In this document: piece by piece, positions 45,663 to 57,314 of the stretch
How positions within the stretch are numbered: position 1 is the first letter of the stretch
Layout: each line of letters starts with the position of its first letter
DNA from: Gnetum montanum
Lineage: Eukaryota; Streptophyta; Gnetopsida; Gnetales; Gnetaceae
Reading direction: 5' to 3'
Length of the DNA stretch: 64,000 bases
Assembly: GCA_015680685.1 (NCBI GenBank)
Contig: MNCI01003547.1
Coordinates: forward strand, 683,957 to 747,956
Program-made: the position numbers and the translations under genes
Notes under the pieces: generated by a model
Databases searched by the model: none
Told to the model about the DNA's origin: nothing
What the model saw: the letters and a program-made list of their open reading frames with translations, nothing else

Positions 45663-47880
45663 GTGTTACACGTTTATATTTTCTATTTTAAGAGCTTCAA
45701 AAGCTTACTATACTCTGAAGGAAATACACTACACTGATTCTTAGGTGTGTATTAGTGTTTCTACACAATAATATTATGGCTACTTTTGTTATCAAAATTT
45801 TCTATTACAAGTGGCAAGAAGTGTTTTCTTTTTTACCCCCCGTTTTTTTATTGAATTTGAAAGCCTGTTTTCATGACAGCAGGAAATTTTGTACCTGGGG
45901 CCTTATAGTTTTTATATGGAAGTAGTACAACTGGAGGGTCTGAAAGGTCAACTTTATGCTAGTGGTGAGAGGACAGCTTAATGTAATTGTTTTTGTGCTT
46001 CGGAGTCTATTTTAACCTATATATAGTAGTTCTCGAAGCTGGAGTATTTTTCATATTATATGGACCACAGGATGACAAATGTGCATGGACCAACACAAGA
46101 TTATTTATACTCCACTTTTGCTTTCTATGATAAAAAGTTTCTTGTTCTTATCCAATAAGTCGAGCTCTTTAATATATCAAAATTATTGTTTTTGCTGTTG
46201 TTGAATTGTAATGAGCTCAGGGGTTATAAACAAGGAATATGCTAATGTTGCGGATTAAAGAATTTTTGCATCTGGGTGCAAGACTCGGGTGAATAAACCA
46301 ATTTTTTATGGGGTTCGGCAATAATTCTTTGGAGTTCAGAAATGAATGCACCATGAAGGTGTACCGAACTGCAGACTTTGACATTTGTGAGTTAAACTCG
46401 TGACACATGCATTGTAGGACCCTCTGTAAGAAACCTTTAAAAGAAAATCACTAAACTAGTTTCCTCAATTCCCAAGGTTCAGAATTATACTTTTAGGTAC
46501 ATTTGGTTATAGCGTCTAAGCAACAACCTCGCCATTCCTTGAATACCTCGAGATGCATGGGCTATCAGCTTTGCTTTTATTCACCTGTTTCTGAGAGGGG
46601 CAATTTTATTCTCTCTCCGTAAGGTCTTGTACCATGACCATGGCCGTAGATGCAAGAGGGATTGTTTCTTATATAAATCTAGGTTGGATCCTTACATGGT
46701 AGGTTATCCGTTGCAGGTTCAATTCTAACAGGTTTGAGATATACAAGGCATTAGGCTAGTGATTTAGGGTCTTTAGATGTAATTTAAAACAGTTTCAATC
46801 TATGATCCTAAGAAAGATAATAATGTTCGGTTTGCAGATGATATAAAAGTACAGGTGACGTGACTATTACGTTTTCTCTTAAATGCTTTTGACGTATTTA
46901 TGTGCATCAGGAACAAGGTTTTAAATGTGTTCTTGAAAATTTTGTTTCGAAAACTTCAACAATAGTCTACTTGCTCGTTGGTTTTTAGCATTAGTTTGCA
47001 AGATCGGAACCATCTCCCTACATTAATAAGAAGAAATATAGGCTTGTGTAGTAGCTTACAGGCTTGAAGCCATTAGTTAATTACACAATTTTGTAGTTTG
47101 AAGGAGGGAAAGGGTTGTTATGAGAGTTTCATTAAATGATTAGTAGATTTAATGATTTTCTTTACTAAAGTAACAATGTTTTTTGAAAAGCGTAGTCACC
47201 ATTAAAATTTGAGAACACGGCATTTAAAAATTAAATAATCCAGGAGAAAAACGGGATAAAGTAAATTCTCTGCAATAGTGCATTATAAGGAAATGAGAAA
47301 AATCGTATGCATAAACGTTGCATAGCAGAAGCAGGAAGCGTATCAAATCCTTCACAGACACTTTGAATTTAATTTGAATTAAAAACAATATTTAATAAAT
47401 TTAAAATAGTAAAAAAATTTAATTTTGTGTGTTAGATGTAACATTTTCATGTGGAAAACTTACTTTGGAATATAAAAAGTATAATTTAAATATTTTATTA
47501 TATTTTAATTCATGTTTCTACTTACAAACTTGTCTCAGACTTTCCATATGAACCCTTGAATTCCCTGCTTCCAAGAATCAGATAGTTTGCTGGGAATATT
47601 CTCATGCATCTAAACACATTTATTATTGTGAACCCTTGAATTCCCTGCTTACAAGAATCAAGAATCAGATTTATTTGATGCAAAATCTGATGCATAGTTT
47701 GTCGGGAAAACTTGAAACACAACGGGCTCTAAGCATTTAAAATATGCTGTAACTTCTTGCAAAAGATATTTATCAACAATCAACCCTATCATAATTGCTA
47801 CTCAATGCTATTATAGATACTAGAAGCCTTTTCCACTTTTGCTAAAAATTTTTCTCCAAGAATTAAAAACTCTAGCTTAT
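45663..47880. other. Downstream of UAP: 3' untranslated and intergenic sequence
   Basis: AATAAT at 45767 could serve as poly(A) signal. No gene found. A B-box-like ggttcaattctaac near 46716 hints at a decayed SINE but has no clear head. A short direct duplication lies at about 47548-47660. Confidence 0.5.
47548..47660. repeat. Direct duplication, 80-bp spacing
   Basis: tgaacccttgaattccctgc followed by tt-c/a-caagaatca occurs near 47549 and again near 47629. Confidence 0.75.
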
Positions 47881-48028
47881 TCTTGTGTGCTATTGTTTAA
47901 ATAGGATTTTTTAGGACAAGGAAAACAAGATAGAAAGAAACACAGAAACACAAAAGTAGAATGGGTTAATAGGGTGTCCCAATAAAATTTCCACAATCAA
48001 AATTAAATCTATTAACCAAAATAATTTT

Positions 48029-48984
48029 GCAAACATTTAGATAAATTAAAGTAAAGTGCATCTAAACTAAGATTAAAGTGAAATGCAAGAAATAAAATAG
48101 AATAGATAGTGCACACCAAGATTTAGAGTGGTTTCCACTCTTCAGTGTTGTCTAATCTCATCTACCCTAGAGTTCCCTTTTGCTCTTCAAATCCTTGAGG
48201 AACAAACATCGGTTTTAAGGGTTTCTAATCTTCCTTTCTTACAACTAGGATTCAAAGACTAAAATCCTCAAGCTAGATCTCAACACAAAGAAAAATGAAA
48301 TGATGCTTTTAGGATCTCACAATAGATCAGATTGCATCCAATCCAAGTGCAGATCATGCAAGAGATACAACAATAAGGGCATAGAAACACGACAAAAGAT
48401 CATTTTTCTCAGTTCAACTCCTTACACATTCAAACTTTTCTTCAAAGGTTGCTTCAATCTTGCTTGCTGCTATTGATATATCAATCTTAGTCCAATGATC
48501 CATCTCCACCTGTGCACTAACAAGCATGAGAGTATGATGTTTTCAGATGAACACTTTGCCCTTGGAGACAGATGGTAGCCTTCTCTCCTTAACACTTTGC
48601 TCATCTCATAACATTTGAAGAATTTTCTAGCTTTTTGACCTTTTTTTATTTTTGTCATCTTTTCCCTCGAAAGTCCAACCTTAATTGAGGTTGGTTGACC
48701 TTAAGAGTGCTCCTTTTTCTCAACTCTAAACTTTTCATCAATTTGGGTTGATTGACCTTAAGAGTGATGCCTTTTCTTATGACTAAAATTGGAGAACTCC
48801 TAGGTTGGTAGACCTTAGGTGGGATCAATAAACCTTTTGGATCAATTGACCAAAGGATGATTCAAGCGATTAAAGGAGTGCTAATTTTGGCAACAAGCTC
48901 AACCATTCGAAACTTGTCCAAGGCATTATTCTTCATGCCAACAAACGTACATTTTGGCATTCCAAATCTCCAATTCAATAGACA
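48029..48984 (-). repeat. 3' LTR of the copia element (alignable part)
   Basis: From gcaaacatttag at 48029 it pairs block by block with 53783-54793. The right end (minus-strand start TGTC) abuts the purine tract. Left of 48029 the sequence does not match the G-rich end of the 5' LTR, so the true end, perhaps near 47885, is unresolved. Confidence 0.75.
48695..48851 (+). promoter_or_regulatory. TTGAC-box cluster in the 3' LTR
   Basis: TTGACC at 48695, 48752 and 48846 with related ggttgg words between. These are W-box cores bound by WRKY factors. They lie in the U3 of the minus-oriented LTR. The 5' LTR has four in the equivalent part. Confidence 0.45.
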
Positions 48985-48996
48985 ATCTCCTCCTAT

Positions 48997-50338
48997 TTGG
49001 ACATGACAAAAGCACTTTCATTTGGAAGATAGCAAATACAAGCACACCTATAGGAAACCCAAAATAAAATAGATAACCATGTGAATTCTTAGGCTCCCCT
49101 TGAGCTTATGACTCCTTTTTCTTCTTTACATCTACTTATGTTCACTCCTTATGTGACATCTATAAAAAGACAAAATATGTGCTTTCAAGGTAGAAAAGTG
49201 ACCTTGAAGAGGGAAGGGGATGAATGTATGCAAAAAGATGCATTGAAATTGAGTTTGTCAATATACATTTATGCAAAATAGGTTGTCCATCTCATATGTA
49301 CAACATCAATAAAGATTAATATCAATTGAGACTAATAAATCCAAAATCATGCTACTCAAAATGAGATAAACAATATGAAGCCTTGTAGCCATTACACATC
49401 CATATTTAAACTGATACCAATAGCATGATCTATGATAAAGGTGGGGGATAAAAATACCCAATACTTTAAGAGCACTTGAAATTTAAACAAAAAATACTAA
49501 GAAACGAAACAAACATGAGATACAAAACTTGCACAAAGTATAAATAGGAAAACTAGTAGCATATCAAGTCAATATTATAAGTGAAATATGGAGCATGTAT
49601 ACAAGTAGCAATAATACAATAATGAAAGAGCTGAAATAACATTAATATAGAGATCTTTAACATGAAAGAGAAAAGCCTATGTAAGAATATTATTCTATCA
49701 AAGGCTCAAACTCTTGCACATGAAAAGCATAATTCTAAATCTTTTCATAAGGTAGAGCTATGTATAGAAGTTGCTGTTAAATAAAATGAGGATGTGTAAA
49801 AGTGATCCTACATGAGCATCTAGATAAATATTTAAATGCTCAACAATTAAGCATTTTGAAAGCTAAACAAATAAAAACAGAGGAGTTTACTTAAATTGTA
49901 AAAGCATAATAGTAAAAGACATATATTTAATAAGCATAAGTCTTAATACAAAGCATTTTTACAATTTAAACTAGTTTTTGTTTACCAAGATCATTGAAGC
50001 TCAAACAAAAATTAATAGACAAGGTAAAAAGGACTAGAATTGATAAAGCATAAGAAATACTAATAACACAAAAGATGAAATACAAGGAAGACTCATTCTT
50101 TTTCTTTTGAATCTATCTTCTTGATGCTTTTCTGTGTCTATGATCTAGTAGCACCACTAGGTTTAGCTTGCTCCTCCTCTTTAGAGTTCTCAATTGCAAT
50201 AGTCTCAGCTTTCTCTCTACTCTCATATCCCCCAATGTCATATGACACTTCAATGCTAGCATTGTACTCAAAATCATCTATAGCACCCTTCTCTTTAAGC
50301 TTCTCAATCATTCTCTTTTGACGGTGAATCTATTGAAT
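48997..50338. other. Internal copia sequence, nothing recognised
   Basis: About 1.3 kb between the 3' LTR and the env-like part. AT-rich, stops in all frames, no motif seen. Confidence 0.5.
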
Positions 50339-51120
50339 CTACTGAGCTAACATGTTTTTCATTTTATTCATGGTTTTAATCATTTTCCTTTGTACCATAT
50401 TCTTAGGTTCTTTCCTTTTCTTCTCATTGGTAGATGGTGAAGCATGTTCCTTAGTAATTTTAAGGTTCATACACTTGAGTATTGCTCTATCATAGGGCAT
50501 GGACTTAGGCCCTCTAGCCTCATTATTAGGAATAGGAATATTTACCCTTAGAATGAGAGTAGAAACCAAAACATCAAAAGGCAAATTGATATGACCATGC
50601 TTAGCTGCATGACTAATCAAGGTCTAAAAAACATATTGAGGGCCATATAATTTCATTTTCTTAGCCATGCAATAAATCTAAAAAAGCACAAATCTAGAAA
50701 CTTCATCATAGTAACTGCTCTTAAGTTAGAAATTTATCATGAAAATCCTAGTATCCAACTTGTGTTTTGGCTTGAGGTCCTTGCTCTTGATGTTGTTGAG
50801 CCATGTGAACTCACAACTGTAGAGGACTCTCATCAAGCTTGGCTTATCCACTAGATTTGCCAAGGCTAGGGCAATGTTTGGAAATTTGTAGATCTCCTTA
50901 TTGGGCATGACAAACATCTTTCAAATCTTCTGAACAATGATGGTGATTGTGTATCCTAACATAAAGGATAGTAACTTGTCATGGCTTCTAGATTGCAATA
51001 GAAAAGTCTCACTAAGAGAGGGTAGATAATTTGAGAGAGATGTAAGAGAGAAACCCAATGCTAATGCTCAAAACCCTTTTCCACATCGAAGAAATGCTTA
51101 ATTTAGAGTAACACCACTTA
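50339..51120 (-). pseudogene. Env-like or plant-transposon-protein-type region of the copia element
   Basis: On the minus strand two open stretches in the same frame family (50726-50917 and 50339-50620) read SLMRVLYSCEFTWLNNIKSK, then FVLFQIYCMAKKMKLYGPQY, TLISHAAKHGHINLP and a lysine-rich tail. The style resembles the putative plant transposon protein domain found beside gypsy and copia pol genes, often in the third ORF. I rate this moderate because the resemblance is from memory. Confidence 0.45.
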
Positions 51121-51783
51121 TCTTTTAGTTACCATTAGCCTAGACTCATATGTGGCCATTTTTCTTGGCATGCATCAAATGTGAATAGTTGAGGCTTTTC
51201 TAGATTTCTAATGTGATATGTGCCTTTCTTAGGATGAGGTACCATAGTTGAGAAGCAAGTAGAGTGAGCTAAAAAAACATTGGAGGAGGGTAGAGGAGCC
51301 AAGGAGGATTGTGACTTAGCAGAGGGAGGAGAGAGTGATCAGATAGAAAAATATAAATGATTGCAAAATCATGATAGATCCTATTTTTAAAAATGATTTA
51401 AAACTTAGGTTGATCAACCTATTTAAGATTTTGTTGATCTATCATGAAACTTAAGATTTTTAAAACTATCTCATCATACAGATGGTCAACCTTGTGAAGG
51501 TCTAGTCAACTAGGGATCATTTGATTAATGGAGGGAGTAGTCAACCTTGACATTAAGAATAAACACAAGACTACACATGGGTTAGTTGATCCATTGAAAA
51601 TATGATCAATGTCAACAATGTATAATTAATCACTAATACAATAGGTGGACTTGAAAACATCAGGTAAGGATTAAGCACTTTCTAGTCAATTTAAATGATA
51701 TACAAAAATAATTAAAGTGTGAATTTGTAACTAACCTATTCTTAGGAGAAAACCCTCAATCTACCTAATGAAGATAGGGGTCC
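51121..51783. other. Internal copia sequence with ggttgatcaacc-like words
   Basis: No gene. Contains several copies of ttgatcaacct / gttgatctat type words similar to those in the LTRs. Confidence 0.45.
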
Positions 51784-53330
51784 TTATGTACCTAGATCAA
51801 TTTGGGCATGGTCAAGCTTCCAAACCTCTTTTACTAATGTAAATTTGGTTGGAATAAAGTGGATCAATTTTATTTTTTCCTTTAACATTTGCCTTATGTA
51901 ATAAACTTTTAGGGACACACACTTTCTTGATTTTGGGCTCATGAACCATCTTCTTGTACCTACCTTGGTTAGCTTGTGAAAATTGTACATTATCATAGCC
52001 ATAATATAATCTATATGGACAATAATACTATATGTGAGCATAATTATAGCAATAAAATCATTGAGTGTATAAGTTTTTAAACAAGAATTCATACCTTGGA
52101 AGATAATTTCACTTACCTTGTCTTCTCCATGTAGATTATGTTGGCTTGTATTCAAGACTTGATTTGTCACCAACTTGCTTTGATTTCCCCATCATCATGT
52201 TTAAAGTGGCTATCCCTTTAGTGAATTTTTCAAGATTACTTTGAAGATTATTAATTTCTTAGGCTTGATGACCAATAGTGACTTGAGAGTCATTAAGTTG
52301 CTTGAGGAGATTCTTGATGCTTCCTCTTTTTCTTGAAGTTGCGTGTTTCTCTCTTTGAGACATTCTTAAAAGAAGATGCATCTTGCTTTTAGATCATCTT
52401 AAGGAGTCTATTTCTCTTGGAGTTTAGTATCTTGAGCTTCAAAATTTAATTCTTGTTCATGGAGCTTGCTCTTCATCTTTATTCAAATATCTTGAAGTTA
52501 GAAGCAGTTCATACCTTTCTTCTTCATCAATGTTCTCATCTTCTTCAATAGGCTAATCTTCTTCTTCAAGAGTAATTATGAGAACAAGGTTACATTCTTC
52601 GTTTGTCTACTCATAAGATAAGGACTTCTTTGATTCATCCCAAGAGCATAAAGCCTTTTTTCCTTTAGACTTACCATACTTTTTCTTTTTCTTACTTGGA
52701 CATTCAGTTGCAATGTGACCATAGTCATGATAATGATAACATTGAATGTCACTGTTCCTTACATACTTATTATCATTATTTAAGGCCCTTGCTTCCTTGT
52801 GATTTCTATTGAGAAACCTGTTGAATTTCCCTGATAGGAGGGTCAGTTCTTCCACATTAAAGCCACATGAATAAGCATCTTCAACATCCTTGGAAGATTT
52901 TAGTGCAATGTTCTTCTTTGATGATTTAACATTATTATCCTCTTGAAGAGACATTTTTAAGTTTCCAAGTTACCTTAGAGTTCATCAACCTCTATGAGAT
53001 TAATGTGTCTTACTTTAAGAATGATTATCACTTTTGCATTGACCTTTTTTAGAAGGATCCCTAAGATTTGTTGACAAATTTTTGACTTGGGGTAGTTTTC
53101 AGCAAGTCCTTTAAGAGCATTTACAATTTTAGTAATGATAAAAAAATAATCCTTTATGGTTTCATCTTCTCTCATCTTTAAAATGTACAAACTTATGATT
53201 GAGAACTTGTGCCTAGGATTGCTTAACCAAAGTGATCCCCTCATGTGTAGACTCAAGGAGGTCTCAAATCTTCTTACCTGTTTTGCAACAAAAAACTCAA
53301 TTAAATTTCTCTTGGCATCAAGCATAATAG
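51784..53330 (-). pseudogene. Copia gag remnant with zinc knuckle
   Basis: The frame 52975-53325 (MLDAKRNLIEFFVAKQVRR, SLYILKMREDETIKDYF, ILKVRHINLIEVDEL) is a Ty1/copia gag core. 52607-52954 follows with FNRFLNRNHKEARAL and the zinc knuckle C-x2-Y-x4-H-x4-C (CYHYHDYGHIATEC), whose second cysteine is tyrosine. Next is a glutamate- and lysine-rich coiled-coil part and MMMGKSKQVGDKSSLEY (near 52150-52200), as in Sirevirus gag tails. 51784-52173 ends the region. Stops and shifts are present. Confidence 0.75.
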
Positions 53331-53647
53331 AAAATATTCATGACCTTAGCATTTACTACATGTGTCCTATTACCATCATCTATTCAACTTTTGATAAGTT
53401 TGGGCCTTGTGTAGAAATTTTCACTTGTTGGTATGTGAATCTTTGTGGGTTCAAAATAACAATGGTTAACTACAGGCCAAATATCAAAATTCAAGAACTA
53501 TAGGAAGCACCTCATACTATTCTTCCAATAATTTTATTTTGATCCATTAAATAATGGAGGCTTGTGAGCTAATTGTGCACCTATAATAGACATAGTAAAA
53601 CTATCACAAATTCTTGATGGAGGTTAGTTTGATATCCACGAGGCTAA

Positions 53648-53659
53648 GCTCTAATACCA
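53648..53659 (-). other. Copia primer binding site, tRNA-iMet type
   Basis: The minus strand reads TGGTATTAGAGC three bases after the LTR, one transition from the standard TGGTATCAGAGC. This sets the element's orientation and the 5' LTR boundary. Confidence 0.85.
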
Positions 53660-53661
53660 AT

Positions 53662-54793
53662 TGTAGATTAAATGTCACATCCTTGGGGTGGTGGGGTAGG
53701 GTGGGGGTGGGGGTGTGACGGGGGGTGGGAGGAGAAGGGAGGATGGTGGGGTGTGTGGGAGTGTGTGTGTTGTGGGAGAGGTGCAAACATTTAGATAAAT
53801 CAAAGTAAAGTGCATCTAAACTAAGATAAAAAAAATTACAAAAAATAGAATAGAATAGATAGTGCACATAAAAATTTATAGTGGTTCACCTTGGGCCTAG
53901 TGTACTCTGTAGGGCTATCCAATCTCTTCTACCCATGGGTTCCCTTATGATCTTTAAATCCTTAAAGAACAAATGTTGGTTTCAAGGGTTTCCAGTCTCA
54001 CTTTCTTACAACTAGGATTTTAAGGCTAAAATCCCTGAATTAGAATTTAATACAATGGAAAATGAAATCATGTTTATAGAATCTCACAATAGATTAGATT
54101 ACATCCAATACAAGTACATATCATGCAAGAGATGCATCAATAAGGGCATAGAAATACTATAAAAGATTATCTTTTTTTTTTTACTTTAGCTCCTTTTCTT
54201 GCATATTTAGTCTATTTTTAAAAGCTTTCTTCGATCTTGCTTGTTGTTGCTGATATATTAATCTTAGTCTAATGATCCAAATCTCCAATTGTGCATCAAT
54301 GACCATGAGAGCTGTGATGTCATTAGATGAATGATTCATCCTTGGAGACAAATGACAACCTTCGCTCTTTGATGCTTTGCTAATCTCATAAGCTTCAAGG
54401 GTTTTTTTGCTCTTTTTATTTTTGTGATTTTGCTCTTGAAAGATCAATCTTAACAGAGGTTGATTAACCTATGGTTGGTTGACTTTAAGAGTGCTACTTT
54501 TTCTCAGATTTGAACTTTCCATCAATGCAGGTTGGTTGACCTATTAATAGGTCACTTGATCTTAGGAGTGATGCATTTTCTTCTTATTGAAATAGAGGAG
54601 CTCTCAAGTTGGTTGACTTAACAAAATATTTAGTTGACCTATCGAACCATTCAATCAACTAAAGGATGATTTGAGTGACCAAAGGACTACTAATTTTAGC
54701 AACAAGCTCAACCATATGAAAGTTGTCCAAGGCATTATCTTACATGATGATCAACATGCATTTTGGTATTTCAAATCTCCAATTTGATCAACA
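53662..54793 (-). repeat. 5' LTR of the copia element (1132 bp)
   Basis: Left plus-strand end TGTAG at 53662 next to the primer site; right end ...CAACA at 54793. TTGAC boxes at 54479, 54536, 54613 and 54634. The first 120 bases carry a G-rich block absent from the other LTR. Confidence 0.78.
53680..53781 (+). repeat. G-rich, quadruplex-prone block
   Basis: More than ten runs of three to six G within about 100 bp on the plus strand (for example ggggtagggtgggggtgggg), ending with a GT-rich tail. Four or more G-runs with short loops meet the usual G-quadruplex pattern many times over. On the element's own transcript the strand is C-rich. Confidence 0.8.
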
Positions 54794-56400
54794 AGAATCT
54801 TATTCCTTTCTATGCCTTTTCAAATATTTATTCTTAAACATAGAAAAATTATGTAAAATGTAGTCAACCTATGTAACATATTGACTTATGGATTCTACGC
54901 TATTTGTAGCTAGCAACCTCCACAACTGTTTCCATGATTCCAAAACCACCTAGTATTCGTTAAATAACATAAGTCCAATTGTAATATAATATAAAAAATA
55001 TTATATTATAATCATAAAATATAAAGTACTACTCAATAAAGTAATAAAAGCATTGTAGTAATATATCATCAATGCTTTCCTCTGGAGCATACTATTACAA
55101 TTTGAACATTATCAAGTATTTTAGCAAGTCAAAATCATAATAAAACATATAAATTGTGTATAATATAACTATTGGCGATCATTTGGGACACAACCGCCAA
55201 CGAGTGTCCTCAAACAGGATTTAGGTGCCTGCTGGTCTCTAGCAACACCAAGGCCTAGATACCTCCAAATAAACTCAGTAGTTAATGTGAGTATGTGTAT
55301 GTGCTGTTGCGGCATGCGGTTGTGAAATATGAAACGATTGCGTTGTGTGTAAACTATAGATGACTTATCTTAAAGAGATTCAGCCAACTTTGCCAAGTAC
55401 TGTGAGTTCTTGAAAATTTCCTATTTTGTTCAACTGCCTAGTCTACGCGGTCCTTATAATACCTACTTGTAACAAATAAAATTTTGCAAAAACATTTGAG
55501 CACAACTCCGCAATCTACTCCTAATTTTCCCCAGAGAAAGAGATAGTTCCACAAGAAAACTAGAAATAGAGCAAGATTCAATGGAAATAAGCAGAAAAGA
55601 AAAGAAAGCAGATTTGTGTAGACCTCAAATATTTAAACAAGGTAAAATGACACGAGTAAACACTTCGCAATAAAGCTATCCCAAATTCAATAACTACGAA
55701 TTGTTCAAACTTCCAAGGCTCAAATAAGCAATTTCTTCAAGACAATCCTACTATGCTACCAAAAATTGCTGCGTAAACTATCACGTACGAGACTCCATTT
55801 TGGCTAGATAATGGATGTCAACAATTGCATTCAATAGAACCTTCAAAAGACTTGACAATTTCTGATTGAAATACCATGGAGATTCACTTTAAAGATAAAA
55901 AGAAGCTATTCTGGTCCCATCAAAATACCAAAGATTTTCAGAACCCTCTTGACTATTGAATTGTTCAACGGCATGACTACAAGCAGAGGCTCTCTTACAA
56001 CAATTCCAATAGCAGTTCTTATACGTTGCACAATAACAAAATTTACTACTAAAATGCTCTTAAGGCTTTTAAACAGAAGCGCTTCTATGGCAAAATTTCA
56101 ACAGAAATTTTCTATCGGGCAACAAGAACAATAAGAGCAATCTAAAAATCCAAAAATTACTTGCCAAGGATGATACTATCTAAACCACTAGCTAAACAAT
56201 TTAAACAAAATAAAAATAAAACATAGCTCACAGGACTATGACAAAGAGGCTGAAATCTTTTCTTTAGCAAGCCATCTTATAAGCAATCGTTCACAATTTC
56301 TTCTTTACAATGCTCTTCTCCCAAGACTCAAAGTGTCTCCAAGTGAGAGCCCAAGTGTGATCCCAATGTCTTCTCAAAAGTGTGATGTATGAGACCCCTT
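54794..56400. other. Unassigned AT-rich sequence
   Basis: No gene recognised. Around 55170-55260 the sequence (ttggcgatcatttgggacac and neighbours) has the look of LTR-element leader sequence in minus orientation but I could not place it. Confidence 0.4.
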
Positions 56401-56740
56401 GTGCCTTTTTCTCCTTGACCCCTAAAGCCTTTTTATAGGGTTCAAAGGTAGTTAGGTAAGTTACAAAATATCTTGGGTGGTCATAACCACCATAGAGATA
56501 AAAAAGCTACAATGGAGAAGTTTCCTATTCAATTGCCAAGTGTCTTCATTCAGTTGCCAAGTGTTCACCATGGAGATAAAAAAGTTGTAGTTGATAAGTG
56601 TCCCATTTTAGTTGACAAGTGGCCATTTTGGAGATAAAAAGGTTGTAGTTGACAAGTGGCCTTTGTAGTGGTTATAACCACCATTTTAATTGAGAGGCTA
56701 CAATTGTCAAGAAATTACAACATTTATAAAAAAAATTTAA
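56401..56740 (-). repeat. Repeated U3-like sequence with TATA box, possible LTR end
   Basis: Three degenerate direct repeats built on ggagataaaaa-g-ttgtagttgacaagtg lie at about 56493-56670, with gtggt-c/t-ataaccacca at both edges. On the minus strand CTATAAAAAGGC follows at about 56428-56440. This is the arrangement of a promoter inside an LTR in minus orientation, but I found no partner LTR. Confidence 0.45.
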
Positions 56741-56768
56741 AATGAAGCCAAGTATCTAGTGCCTATAT

Positions 56769-57314
56769 TTACCATAGGTTTAAATATTTATTGGTGAAAT
56801 ATTCTATATGATTAAGCTCTGTCACATCACTCTTTATAGTTCTTTCCAAATCTTGATCTCCTTCCAAATTTTTATTACAAGAACTTTCAATTCCCAAATT
56901 TTCAATCAAATCAAGATCTCCATTACTATTTCTGGTTTTTGTTTGGAATGAAGCTTCAATTAATCGGTATATCGATTCTCCCAGATTACTTTGCATTAAT
57001 GAAGCATGAAGATCTCCTGCATCCAGTTTGGAAGGAAGACAAATAGGATGTGGATCCTGGAAAAGTTGTTGTGGCACTTGCCCAAACTCATGAATCTGAA
57101 CTTCTAGACCTGCATGTTCAATAGGATCATCTATTTTATCCAAATCAATGGTGCCTTCGTAGGATAATGGATGGAATAAATTATCTGCAAATAAGACATC
57201 CTTATTCGAAGAAAATCGGAAGGTAGGGTAAAGAACTTTGGAATCAGTGGCGTTATTTAGAACATGATCCCATAATTTGCTTCCTACCTGCCACCAACTG
57301 CCACCGCAAAACAA
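56769..57314 (-). pseudogene. BEACH-domain protein fragment
   Basis: A 181-codon minus-strand frame contains NLFHPLSYEGTIDLDKIDDP and EVQIHEFGQVPQQLFQDPHP, the C-terminal part of a BEACH domain (the N-x-F-x-x-L-x-Y-E-G block and the F-G-Q-x-P-x-Q-L-F block). A splice acceptor-like tttgcag at about 57185-57191 stands just before NLFHP, so the first 44 codons may be intron. BEACH proteins act in membrane traffic. No other BEACH or WD40 exons are visible nearby. It is either an isolated exon of a gene reaching beyond recognition, or a captured fragment. Confidence 0.6.

Larger units (their letters stand above)
47885..54793 (-). mobile_element. Ty1/copia element without pol (Sirevirus-like gag)
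   Basis: Minus orientation: 5' LTR at 53662-54793, tRNA-iMet-type primer site (53648-53659), gag (53330 to about 52170), a possible env-like region (50917-50339), a purine tract (48985-48996, AGGAGGAGAT on the minus strand) and a 3' LTR ending at 48984. Long co-linear LTR homology is seen from 48029 and 53783 onward. No protease, integrase or RT was found between gag and the env-like part, so pol has been deleted. The left end of the 3' LTR is uncertain. Confidence 0.8.
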
